In this document: one piece after another, positions 46,501 through 56,474 of the stretch | Layout of the letters: each line of letters opens with the position of its first letter | How positions within the stretch are numbered: position 1 is the stretch's first letter | Source of the DNA: Corticium candelabrum | Taxonomy: Eukaryota; Porifera; Homoscleromorpha; Homosclerophorida; Plakinidae | Assembly (NCBI RefSeq): GCF_963422355.1 | Contig: NC_085105.1 | Coordinates: 3,164,052-3,228,051 of the forward strand | Reading direction: 5' to 3' | Length of the DNA: 64,000 nt | Notes under the pieces: generated by a model | Seen by the model: the letters and a program-made list of their open reading frames with translations, nothing else | The model's database searches: none | Told to the model about the DNA's origin: nothing | Position numbers and translations under genes: made by a program

Positions 46501-49500
46501 AAAGCTTAATAGAGTCACCGTAACCGACCCAGCTCCGATAACACCAATGGAAAATCTCATGCAAGAGCTTAGTGGTGATTGCTACTTTACGCGTCTGGAC
46601 CTCTCAAAGGATACTGGCAAATTCCTGTTGTAAAAGATGACATCGAGAAGACAGCGTTTGTGACTCCGGACGGACATTATGAGTTTCTACGAATGCCCTT
46701 AGGCATGAAGAACTCGGGAGCTACATTGTGTCGGTGCATGGACGAGTTACTAGCTGATTGCCCAAATGCAGACAACTACGTAGATGATATACTTGTGCAT
46801 ACTCAAACATGGGATCTACATAAAGCTGTACTAAGAAAAGTGTTTGGACGCCTGGCAGAAGCTGGATTTACTGTGCGTCCGTCGAAATGCCTAGTAGAAT
46901 CCTATTCGGTCGACTTCCTCGACCAGGAAATCAGCCAGGGAGTTAGAACTCCTCTGTGGGATGGAGTGTCAAAGGTTCACAGCATGCAAATGCCAAATAG
47001 TAAGCAAGAACTGAGGTCCTTCCTTGGGCTTACAGGGTTTTATCAGGATCAAATACCGAATTACGCTGCAATCGCCATGCCTCTTACGGACTTACTGAGA
47101 AAGGGTCAACCAAATAAGCCGTCATGGGGGAAGCGCAGGTGAGAGCATACGAAACACTAAAAAGAGCTGTTACCCAAAGACCAATACTACATCTACTGAA
47201 CCACACAAAGCAATTTATCTTGAGAACCGACACGTCAGACACGGGAATTGGAGCTATTCTGTTGCAAGAGCATGAAGGACAACCTCTCCCCATTGCTTGC
47301 ACCAGCAAAAAGTTATCACAACGAGAGAGAAGGTTCTCGGCAATCGAGAAGGAGCGCTTGGCTATTGTATGGGGTGTCCAACGGTTTACGATCTATATAT
47401 GCGGAAGAGAGTTCGTCCTACATGGATCATCAGCCGCTCGCCTACTTGCAGAAGGCAAAGTTCATAAACGCACGCATTATGAGATGGCAATGTATTTGCA
47501 AGACTACTCGTTCCGCATAGAAGCTATCAAGGGAAGCGAGAACAGAGGAGCAGACTTCCTCAGTCGAGTGACTTGAGCACTGTGGATTTTGAGTTGAAAG
47601 AAACTGTCGCCAGTTTCTTAATCTGGCAGGGACGTATGTCACAATCCACGTGCTATTAATTAAGAGTTGCGTTATGAATATGGTTAGAGGAGGAGCTACA
47701 CCAGCATTTGGCAAACTGAGTCAATACGTAATGACTGGATTGCGATTTACCAGTAGTATATAAAACGTAGTCATCAGACGGCGTTAGTCAGTCAGTTGCG
47801 AGATGTGTAGAGGCAAATAGGTGTGCTAAAGTTTTAAGCTGTTCTTTAACATAGTGACGAGTATATTGTGTTCTCACGGTCTCTCTCGAGTGTCCGGCCG
47901 TCACGCGATTCTCTAAGGTGCAATCGGAAACTGTCTCGCTGCATGTTAACTTTCTATTCACGTGCAACATACACACTATGTACAGGATGGACGCTCAATG
48001 GCCGAATTCTCGTTAGCAGTTACTAAACAAAGGTGGAGCCTTATGATGACATCACATTGTCTATTGGTTGGTAATGACGCCACCTCTCATCTATTGGTCT
48101 GAATAGCTTCATTTGCACCTGCACTAATCGAGTATAAATATGGTCTTACAGTCGTAGGTTCGTTGGTAAGATGACTACTCTACCCTTAGCCCTGATATCC
48201 GGGCCTCGGGTAACAACACCACACAAGCTGTTTTAGCTAACTAGACATGTCTTGGCATGTGGTGTCTAGTGATGTCCACGTGACCTTCACCCTGTATCTC
48301 ATGAGGTATTTGCATCATTGTACATCTACTATAGTAAACTGGCAGCCAAGGATTTAGCACTATACTGCTTCTTTATATATATTTCCCTTTTTTTCTCTTA
48401 TATATATATTTCCCTTTTTTATATTCCAGTGCCTTTATAACAAAATGTTGGTGATCACACTTCTTCTGTATGCCATCTCCTTCAACAAGTACTCAAAAAT
48501 ACACGGAGTGCCTAAAGTTGCGTTAAGCATTTATGCGATGACAAAGCGCAAGGTCAGTGACAGCGAAAGCAATACGTCTATGTAGTGTAATCAATTAGTA
48601 GACCACTCCAAATAAATGTTAGTTTCTGATACGAAGATCTTTAAAACTTGATCATGATGCATTTGGGCAATTATTGTCATTAATAAAATTAACCTGGCTT
48701 AATTAATCACACCCACTGAAACAAATGTCACTGGATAAAAGCAGTAGTAAATTCAGCCACAATTCCTGGACGCAGAATCAGAAAATCGCCAATAAACATC
48801 AATTTTCTTTCTAGCATGTACATATTATTTACAAAACGAGAGTAAATGTAAATGCTAGGCAGCATGCTTCAGCCACCTATTGAAAGTGGTTTGTGCACAA
48901 AAAATAATTTTCTTGTGAGCAAAGCCAAAAAGAATGCAAGCGAGAACAGACACCAACAACTTAGTTGGAGTCACCTTGTAAGTACACTGGCTGCTGTTTT
49001 GTACTTATTCATAAATGTATTGCATGTCAGCCTTAACTTAAAAATAGCAGCTCAAATAATTATAATGCAACATAATCATTATGTTCAAAAAGGGTTGCTT
49101 TAGTCATGAACTGAACTGTAAGTGCAAAAATGGAAATTGACATGCAATATGGCAACACACCCATTAAGCAATTACAAAAACCTATTCTGGAAGTAAAACC
49201 GAAAATTAAATTGATAAATTCAGGTATTGCAACCTTTTTAACTTCCGCAAAGCAGCTGGCAAAATTTTCACCAATAGCAAGGCTCCGTTTCTCCACATCA
49301 CTTCGCAGGGAGCGCCTATTCTTGAGAGTATTCTTCGTAAAAAACCCCGACAGCGTCTTCAAAGCATCTAGCATGTCCTAAGAAAGAGTCTATTACAGCC
49401 TAGACCGTCTGGCCTGTCGCCTGACACAACGACGTCGAACCTTGTTGCTGTCCAGTCTTGTATCCAGCACTTTGCTGAGTTTTCGAGCTAAAGGGTTCTT

Positions 49501-49515
49501 GTCTTCTGATGCCAT
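36254..49515 (-). CDS. COG6: COG6, conserved oligomeric Golgi complex subunit 6
   Basis: Exon 1 (49515-49441) begins [20 protein letters not shown]. Exon 2 (49377-49234) has [19 protein letters not shown] and RSLAIGENF. After a 7.2-kb intron come 42018-41947 ([19 protein letters not shown]), 41539-41481, about 40900-40790 ([19 protein letters not shown]), about 40690-40600, then [18 protein letters not shown] (about 40010-40060), [12 protein letters not shown] with [12 protein letters not shown] (39310), [20 protein letters not shown] (38560), IKLFFNSLS (38340), [16 protein letters not shown] (37948), EQASYVLSK (about 37690) and a final exon with [13 protein letters not shown] ending in TAA at 36256-36254. 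These follow human COG6 from end to end. The COG complex tethers vesicles at the Golgi, and COG6 belongs to its lobe B. A few short exons between 37600 and 36800 are approximate. The second intron contains an antisense LTR retrotransposon. Confidence 0.95.
38618..38825. mobile_element. 208-bp MITE with perfect 21-bp terminal inverted repeats
   Basis: 38618-38638 and 38805-38825 are exact reverse complements (core actgtaaatccagaaatt). The interior is AT-rich, has no reading frame and repeats the phrase ttattttagta twice. It sits in a COG6 intron. Perfect inverted repeats suggest recent spread; the family is unknown to me. Confidence 0.85.
39019..39060. repeat. (TA)n microsatellite
   Basis: About 20 uninterrupted TA units in a COG6 intron. 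Confidence 0.9.
40447..40562. repeat. (CA)n microsatellite
   Basis: A pure CA tract (to about 40510) followed by interrupted CA-rich sequence, in a COG6 intron. Histidine/threonine-rich frames over it are artefacts. Confidence 0.9.
40940..40962. repeat. (CAA)n microsatellite
   Basis: A short run of CAA triplets (acaacaacaacaac) in a COG6 intron. Confidence 0.85.
42768..43100 (+). repeat. 5' LTR
   Basis: 333 bp, TG...CA termini. tatataaaa at 42887-42895 is a good TATA box, with the likely transcription start about 25-30 bases downstream. The sequence directly after the LTR (tggaggctcaggcggga from 43103) is in the primer-binding-site position and starts with the TGG expected for a tRNA 3' end; the tRNA is not identified. 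Confidence 0.93.
43169..44310 (+). pseudogene. Gag remnant: coiled coil, SCAN-related capsid, zinc knuckles
   Basis: The frame opened by ATG 43169 is cut by TGA at 43256 and 43304 and by TAA at 43430, then continues in another frame with further stops at 43576 and near 43774. Visible parts are a Glu/Arg coiled coil with EREER-like repeats, a capsid core ([19 protein letters not shown], then [11 protein letters not shown] and [15 protein letters not shown]) and two zinc knuckles. The first knuckle is complete ([14 protein letters not shown]); the second begins CFRCNNLGH but its last cysteine is replaced. The capsid core resembles the Gmr1-type Gag from which the vertebrate SCAN domain is thought to derive. 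Confidence 0.85.
44390..47576 (+). pseudogene. Pol remnant: protease, integrase, RT, RNase H
   Basis: Protease: DTGCSG active-site region near 44451. Integrase (about 44920-46020): zinc-binding HHCC region with CEICQK, catalytic core with D in VDIVGP, D in LSDLGTQF and E in VEKFNG (35 residues between the last two), and a GPY/F-like tail ([10 protein letters not shown]). RT follows from about 46250, with YVDD at 46777-46788, and RNase H with LRTDTSD near 47220 and [12 protein letters not shown]. Breaks include in-frame stops at 45605, 45719, 46481 and 46499, and frame changes near 46606 and 47130. Catalytic residues of the integrase and RT are still readable despite the breaks. Confidence 0.9.
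47637..47969 (+). repeat. 3' LTR
   Basis: 333 bp, the same length as the 5' copy. The upstream sequence ctggcagggacgta is only a weak polypurine tract. Differences from the 5' LTR are mostly transitions. Confidence 0.93.
47975..49233. other. Remainder of COG6 intron 2
   Basis: No exon is seen. 48010-48200 has an AT/GC composition and a tataaa-like stretch (gagtataaatatgg at 48129) that could be a solo LTR fragment, but no second copy is in the window. A short motif, atatatatttcccttttt, is repeated twice at 48375-48420. Confidence 0.4.
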
Positions 49516-50471
49516 AATGACGAATGAACGGGATTCCAGAGCGCGCGCTAGCTAGTAATAACTACGATCGCCGGAAGTATGATGGGGGATCTGGGCTACA
49601 CAATTTTGGTAGTGTACACGTACACAGTACATACACGTCCGGTAGTTGAGTGTTAGCGGTGTCGAATTGCAGATATAATCATAGTGGCACCACAACAGCT
49701 ACACACTCACACACTCTCCAACCTATGTACGTCATACGGCAAGGTGCTGCGAGACTTTTGATTCCTAGACAAGACATTTGTCCACAGCAGCTGCAGGCTC
49801 TATATTTTTCTACGCAAAGAAGACAAGCTATCCCACCACAGCCTACTCAACATGTTTGCTTCTAAAATTAGTCTGTACGTGATGAGCTTCCGTTGAAAGG
49901 AGGATGCATTTGCGGTCTAGGATTGTGTGTGAACCTAGGACATGGGCAAACGCAAACAGTCACCAGACCAGTGCACTGTCACTGTACAGTACCTTTTCTT
50001 TAACAAGAACGCCATCTGGCAAAAAAATTCTATCCAGTTCACCTGGGGTACATTTCTGTACCTAATCCAGCTAATCTAGATTAGATTAGTCTGCATTACA
50101 TAAAAGATATGCACCCCTGGATACATGGGACACAAAACACGTAAACCCACCAACCAATAAAATTGGCCTGAGGTCCACTGTTTACCAGACAACTCAACCT
50201 AATTCCATCTCTTTACCAATATAATTATAACTTTAAGTAGGAAAGCTTATAACCAAAGCTTACAATGCCCAACTACCATACCTATATCTAGAACAGACTA
50301 TACAAAGAGCTATCATAGAAAATACAATTTCATCAAAGTTCTGCACTTTACTATAATTATAATCTTTACTGTTGTCCATCAAATAAGCAATGAACAGACT
50401 TCTCTATTTACAGAGTGCCATGCAAGCACAATATACAATAAGCATATACACCAGAGCACCTCTTCAGCAAT
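49516..50471. other. Intergenic DNA between COG6 start and PABIR 3' end
   Basis: This should contain the COG6 promoter. A plus-strand open frame (49650-49865, 71 residues) has no recognisable domain and I do not call it a gene. Confidence 0.45.
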
Positions 50472-52005
50472 TCAAGTATCCATCTGCGGTGTAAACCGAA
50501 ATCCAATTTGTGACAGCAAGAAGGGATTCTGAGAGATGTCTGCAGCTCCTCCGTTGTCAAACACAGACTGATTCGTGGATCGTGAAGGATCCACTTGCTG
50601 TGCGAGTAAAGCATGCGCAGACGCAAAATGTCTGAAAGGTACAACAGGTGCTTCGTCTCCACTTGTTGCTAATCCATAAACATCGGGACTCTGATTACAT
50701 CCATTCAAAGAGAGATTTCTCGGACTTGCCCCTCTGCCAGAGTCGCTATCGCTTGTAACATGACTACTAAATGCAAAGTCATGGCCACTAAGAAGTAGAG
50801 GAGATGGAACGTTGCAGTTTCTCTTGGGAGGACTAGAGAAACCCTCCATACTTGCCCCTAAAGAATCTGTTGCATCGCAATACACCATATGAATGTCAGT
50901 GCAATTAATTATCATACGCATTACGTTTTCTCTTCAAATTCAGACTCGATGGTCGATGCAATGAGCTCGGCCTCAACACGGGACTATGACTTCTCCTGTG
51001 TTAGTCAACAACACACAAACAATATGGTAGGGATGTCTGTTGGGTGCACATAAAGTGAATTAACCTTCGCATTCCAGTGGAAATCTTTCTACTAGACCCC
51101 ACCAACGACGACGTCGGAGACACAACCTTCCGCGACTGCAAAAGCGCCACGCACGCCAACAGAAACCATAAAACACGACAAAGGAATGCAGAGTAGCAAG
51201 TCAGTGTGTACCTGCGCATGCAAGACAAGCCTCGGCGTGGTGGGCAACGCAGGCGACGACAAATCACCGTCTTCGTCCTAAATGTACACATTCGAGTCGA
51301 CAGAGCGTCCAGAAAACAAACAAGCGCGTCCTTACCAAGTGCATTCCATGACAAAACTCACTCAGATGCAGCGTTGACGTCACATCTCTGTCAATGCAAT
51401 GACCGAACAATAACCGAAAACCAACCGACAACCAACTACAACTGTTTACTTTTCGCGGTCAATCTCCCGTCGCAGGCAGTCGTCGACCGATTCTTCCTAC
51501 GCACAAACGACAACCCCGAACGTCAGACTGTCGAACAAACTTTGCAAAAGCGACAAGCGGATTGGCCACGCCCCTACACGATATGTGTAGAGCAACACCG
51601 CTCGCACTCGAGAGCCGCTCACACCACATGTAGACACACAGACGGTAATACGGTAACTCACCCGTCGGATTTCGTACACACGAGGCTCGCGAGCCTATGG
51701 CGAGACAAAAATCGACGCATTTCGCTCAACACAAAGATAATGCAATGAGAATTCCTTACCAACGACGGACTGGCCGGCAAACTCGAGCCGGAAAACGTAG
51801 CTGCACGCCGTCGGCTAGAGCACGGCGGCGCTAGGTCGAGAGCTGCGATGCTCGGAAAGCGAGCCGAGCTTGACGCTGCATTCACGGCCTCGACAATCAT
51901 CGGAGCGGATGTCGAGCGCTTCAGTGCGCCGCTGAATGGAAAATGAGGTGGTTCGTCGGTCTCCATTGCTGTGCCGTCGCTCGCCATCGGCGCGGTCATT
52001 TGCAT
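50472..52005 (-). CDS. PABIR/FAM122-family PP2A-regulator-like protein
   Basis: Five exons in phase: 52005-51760, 51277-51212, 51135-51065, 50995-50935 and 50857-50472, about 276 residues (human FAM122A is about 290). Exon 1 has [10 protein letters not shown], the signature of the family, and further on a RRRAATF / LPASPSLV block. Exon 4 has [13 protein letters not shown], matching the RRSQSP...RPS block, followed by LKRKR. The rest is serine-rich and disordered. Vertebrate members bind and inhibit the B55 regulatory subunit of PP2A and so tune mitotic entry. The helical B55-binding motif of the vertebrate proteins is not obvious here and may sit in a missed exon. Three in-frame ATGs occur in exon 1; 52005 is the longest choice. 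Confidence 0.85.
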
Positions 52006-52054
52006 TCATATACGTGAGCATGCGCAGAGAGGTCAGCATTCTTTTTGCATCGAT
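52006..52054. promoter_or_regulatory. Bidirectional promoter between PABIR-like gene and CWC15
   Basis: The start codons are divergent with 49 bp between them (taking the longest PABIR start). gcatgcgcaga near 52019 resembles an NRF1 site and is the only motif that stands out. No TATA box is present. Transcription starts for one or both genes must lie inside the interval or within the opposite gene. Confidence 0.6.
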
Positions 52055-53653
52055 ATGACGACAGCTGCTCGTCCAACGTTTGAACCGGCTCGTGGCGGGC
52101 AGGCAAAAGGCGAAGGTGGCCTATCCGATTTGTCCGCTCTGTCGAAACACTATTCGAGTAGAGATTTGCCCGGACAGCTCAAGTTGAAGACGAGGTAGCG
52201 CGATGATTATTACTTATTTTATTACGACGATCGGTCGTGAGTAGAATTCTTATTTTTGTGTATTTTTATTCGTTAGAGAACGCGGGCAGGGCACGGTCGA
52301 AGAACTGAGGTCACGTGACTTCCGACGTCATCTTGAGGAGAGAGAAAGAGCAGCAGCTCGCGAGCGAACGAAGGACAGTGGAAAAGTAGCAGTAGGTTTG
52401 ATAACATACAAACAAACGTTTTGTTTTCAATATCAAGGTTTCGGGATGGTATTGTGTAGAGTCTAGTGCCTCCAAGAGACCAAGAATCGAACCATCACAG
52501 ACGACTGGTATATAATATTGTACTCTCGTGAAGTCTTTGATGTGAGCAAGTCTTGCGTGTGTCTCTAGGAAATGAGGACGCTGATGATTTAGACGATGAT
52601 GTAAGTGAAGTCGAATGGTTTAGAGTGGCATATACACAAAGTCCGGTATTAATATATATACAACTAAACAGCAAGGCAAACACAGTACAGTGTAGCAATA
52701 TTGAAACTGTTAGTGTTGATGCTAGAGATGTTATAAATAGGTAAAGTAGTGCTTGAACTAATAGTTGGAAATGTCGTGCAGGTTTGTATTGACAGGATAT
52801 ATAATTATTTAATATTAACTCCTCCAAGGTGATTATGTTTTCATCAGCATTGGTTTGTTAGTTGGCTTGTGAGCAGGATTACTCAAAAACGTGTTAATGG
52901 ATTTTGATGAAATTTGGCGGGATGATAGAACAATTGATTAGTTTTTGGGATTAGTCCATTGTCATTTGAACAGCATATTCATACATGCTAAAAAGGTGAA
53001 CACAAAAGTCTTTCTAATAGTTGCCATGGAAACAGTTGTTAGAGGCTTTAGGAGGTAACTAAGCTGCTTGGTAGAGGTTGACACTCTCACACTCATTGAA
53101 ATGTCAGAGTAGGGAATTTCGTAGTAAACATAATTACTCTGCTACTTGGTCTATTCACATGTTTGTCTCACTATAGGAAGATGAAGACGAATCCGGAGAT
53201 AGGTAAGTGTCGCGTTTCTGTATGTGTCACGATTTTGTCAACCTTTGTGTGGCAGTGACGACGACACAGCAGAACTGCTACGAGAACTACAGAAAATAAA
53301 GAACGAAAGAGCCGAAGAGGAGGCTAGAAAAGTAAGACGACGTGATCGTTTTGGTATCGAATTCGTCATCATAATTAGATATACTATAATAGGAAAGAGA
53401 GAAGAAAGAAGAAGACGAACAGATACGAACAGAAAACATCATGAGAGGTAATCCGCTCCTCAATCCACAGACTTCGGGAAGTTTTAAAGTTAAGCAGAGG
53501 TAGAGACTATGCGAGGCAGTGTTGACACCTCAACCTATGAGTCTATGGCTTTTTAGATGGGATGACGATGTTGTATTCAAGAACTGTGCAAAGGGATTGG
53601 ACGATAAACCTGTCGTAAGCAATTGATTTCAATCACATCGAACTGTTGTAAAC

Positions 53654-53685
<32 letters not shown>

Positions 53686-53766
53686 TGTGCGCAGCAAAAG
53701 CATTTCATCAATGACATGCTTCGGTCGGAGTTTCACAAAAAATTTATGGAAAAATACATCAAGTAG
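52055..53766 (+). CDS. CWC15: CWC15, spliceosome-associated protein
   Basis: Nine exons in matching phase: 52055-52194, 52277-52391, 52462-52507, 52569-52600, 53177-53202, 53256-53331, 53393-53499, 53557-53614 and 53695-53766. They give 223 residues (human 229). The N-terminus [15 protein letters not shown] is nearly invariant in the family. [18 protein letters not shown], an acidic EDADDLDDD stretch, the coiled [19 protein letters not shown], the GNPLLN motif and the C-terminus [14 protein letters not shown] all follow. CWC15 belongs to the Prp19/CDC5L-related part of the catalytic spliceosome. A (GT)n tract ends directly at the last acceptor. The gene is head-to-head with the PABIR-like gene and tail-to-tail with ALG9. 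Confidence 0.98.
52850..52990. repeat. Likely dispersed repeat fragment in a CWC15 intron
   Basis: The phrase ggattttgatgaaatttgg lies in a 575-bp intron that is far longer than the other CWC15 introns. Similar phrases are common in repeats of many invertebrate genomes, so the intron probably carries an old insertion. No termini are visible. Confidence 0.35.
53656..53688. repeat. (GT)n microsatellite at the last CWC15 acceptor
   Basis: A GT tract forms most of the last CWC15 intron and ends six bases before the acceptor, taking the place of the usual polypyrimidine tract. Confidence 0.9.
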
Positions 53767-53835
53767 CCGAACATAAGTTGGACTGGTCTTGTTGATATTA
53801 GACTGCGTAGAGATAATTTGTATCAAACACTTGTT

Positions 53836-56412
53836 CATTGCGCAGTTATCTGCTGTAACAGATTATAAGACCCATAGACCGTGGTGTCTTCTGAAAGGCC
53901 TGGCACGTAAAACGCTCGATACAGAGAGCTCGATCTGTGTGAAAAACGATGCAATGTGAAGACTGTGCAAACACGATTTGTGACTTTGTCGTTGTAATAA
54001 CCTGCCGGCATCCAAGAACGGCGCAGAAGCGACTACCTTCCATTCTGTAGTAGCTAGAGAGTAGTTCGGCTCGTCTACCGACGCCGCCCTGTTATCCCAG
54101 TCAACAATATATTGACATTTTGACACGTCAACCTGCAACACAATCAATACCTCGGCACAATTAGTACACGTTTTAGTGTGTCGCTTACATAACGTCCCGG
54201 CTCTTCTCTGTTCATGTCATTCATTTCAGATGGCATAATCCACGTTGCATGGCCGTAGTGCTTCGGCAACTGACCTCTGAACGACGAACGAATGAACTGC
54301 ACCTGGATTCTATGAACACAATAATTTATGCAATTGACGTTATGTAGGGACAACATACCCCTCCTCCCCCTCCACTCCCCTCTCCCTCCACTCCCCTCTC
54401 CCTCCACTCCCCTCTCCCTCCACTCCCCTCTCCCTCCACTCCCCTCTCCCTCCACTCCCCTCTCCCTCCACTCCCCTCCGCTCCCCTCTCCCTCTCCCTC
54501 CACTCCCCTCCGCTCCCCTCTCCCTCTCCCTCCACTCCCCTCTCCCTCTCCCTCTCCCTCCGCCTCCCCTCTCCCTCCGCCTCCCCTCTCCCTCCGCCTC
54601 CCCTCTCCCTCCGCCTACCCCTTCGCCTCCCCTCTCCCTCCGCCTACCCCTTCGCCTCCCCTCTCCCTCCGCCTACCCCTTCGCCTCCCCTCTCCCTCCG
54701 CCTACCCCTTCGCCTCCCCTCTCCCTCCGCCTCCCCTCTCCCTCCGCCTCCCCTCTCCCTCCGCCTCCCCTCTCCCTCCGCCTCCCCTCTCCCTCCGCCT
54801 CCCCTCTCCCTCCGCCTCCCCTCTCCCTCCGCCTCCCCTCTCCCTCCGCCTCCCCTCTCCCTCCGCCTCCCCTCTCCCTCAACCTCCCCTCTAACTCCAC
54901 CTCCCCTCTCCCTCAACCTCCCCTCTCCCTCCCCTCCCATCCCATCCCCTCCCTCCTCCCTTAGTCATTGATCGCCAAACAGAAACATGTACCCTGCTAG
55001 GCTCACCTGCCGGGTTGGTGGACGCCCAGATGGGGGTAAAGATCCCAATTGCCCATCAGGAGGGGCATAACGATACATAATAATAATTTTTCTTGATCTG
55101 AGACAAAAAAATCATGTGGGCGGACCAGAAACTACTATTTCTTCGAGTGGCCTAACGTGCATTCTCCCATTTTGACAAACGTGCATCATGCAAGCAAGTG
55201 ACCAGCCCTCATAGATCTCACACATAACTAGATCCATCGTAGCTATACAGTGTAAACTAATACACTAGAGATAATAAGATTTTTAGCCTCCTCTCCAGGC
55301 CCACTTTTGCTTGCACATGCTTTGCCACACGTTACTATTCCATGTGGTGGACCGTGTATGCCTCTGTATGTACATGTATAGACATTAAGGGGTACCAATT
55401 GATACGAATTGAAATGAGTAACGTACCTGTCCGAATGCACGAAAAAGTTGCTAGTGAATCTGTACCACTCTTTGCCAATACAGACGTTGTAGGGCCGGTT
55501 TTGTGACAGTTGAGTTGTTTGCGTATGCTTGTATAACTGACCATACAATTCCAGTGGTGCATGGTACCCTGCAACATCAATCACAGTCAGACTCAATCAG
55601 TCTCCTAGATCATGCACACCACATGTCAACAGACGAATCTGAATCTCTTGCACCAACAGAAGCAAACGTAGAAGGAGAGAAAATGGTGTGTGTATAAATT
55701 ATCCTTGCTGTGGTGGCAACACTGATAACATGGTGGGGCTGCCATGAATGTTATGTACGTATAATGTATGTACATATGTGTACGTACAAACCTTACACAG
55801 ATGTACTGAGTATAAGACGATGTTGCATGTTTCAGTATATCTAACACAGACATGGTCCTCACTCTATATTACTCAGCTTCGGGGGGGGGGGTTGGGTGTT
55901 AAGATTTCAATGAAACAATATCAAGCTACTATGAATTCTAAACAAGCTAACACTAAATGTGATAGCAATATGTATAACTAGCTCACTGGCCCGTTCTCCG
56001 CACGGGCAGGTTAGATTATTCCTGTTCAGAAATGTACAGTTTAAATTTGGTGACATAGTGTGATGTTTAAGTGACATAACAATGGCATGTGAACAAACAA
56101 TGAATTTATTGAAATTTTAAAGTGGACGTTGCATTCTTAGTTATGAGAAAAACAAAACTACGCCATGAGATTGAGTTGACATAACGGAACTTCCTTCAAA
56201 TTGAGTCTATCAGGGGCATTCAGTCTCCTTCTTGAAAGGCGAACAGCATAGTGTCATTCTACGTGCACCCCCAAAAGGGGACCCGACTGAAGGTGAAGGT
56301 CAATGCCACCCTGCCTATGTCCTTACCCATGTCGAGTTACGCCTGTACCCCAAATTTTAGCCTCGTCTGGTCTAGCCGGCTATCAAACTTATACATACAT
56401 ACATATATACAT

Positions 56413-56474
<62 letters not shown>

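Larger units (their letters stand above)
42768..47969 (+). mobile_element. Ty3/Gypsy-class LTR retrotransposon of Gmr1 type, decayed
   Basis: Two 333-bp LTRs (42768-43100 and 47637-47969) begin TGTCAC and end CAACA. They are flanked by the 5-bp duplication tacac (42763-42767 and 47970-47974), so the insertion is complete. Internal order is Gag with zinc knuckles, aspartic protease, integrase, reverse transcriptase, RNase H. Integrase upstream of RT is the Ty1/Copia order, yet the integrase tail, RT and RNase H read as Ty3/Gypsy. That combination defines the Gmr1 group. No envelope frame is present. The LTRs differ at roughly 35 positions by eye (about 10%), so it is an old copy. It lies antisense in COG6 intron 2, and several stops and frameshifts make it non-functional. 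Confidence 0.93.

Noticed and set aside
49650-49865. 71-residue plus-strand frame near the COG6 start
   Set aside because: No family resemblance and it is not backed by codon or splice evidence; it may be promoter DNA of COG6.
54326-54940. Proline/serine-rich and glycine/arginine/glutamate-rich frames
   Set aside because: They are read-through of the homopyrimidine minisatellite in several frames at once and have no splice or homology support.
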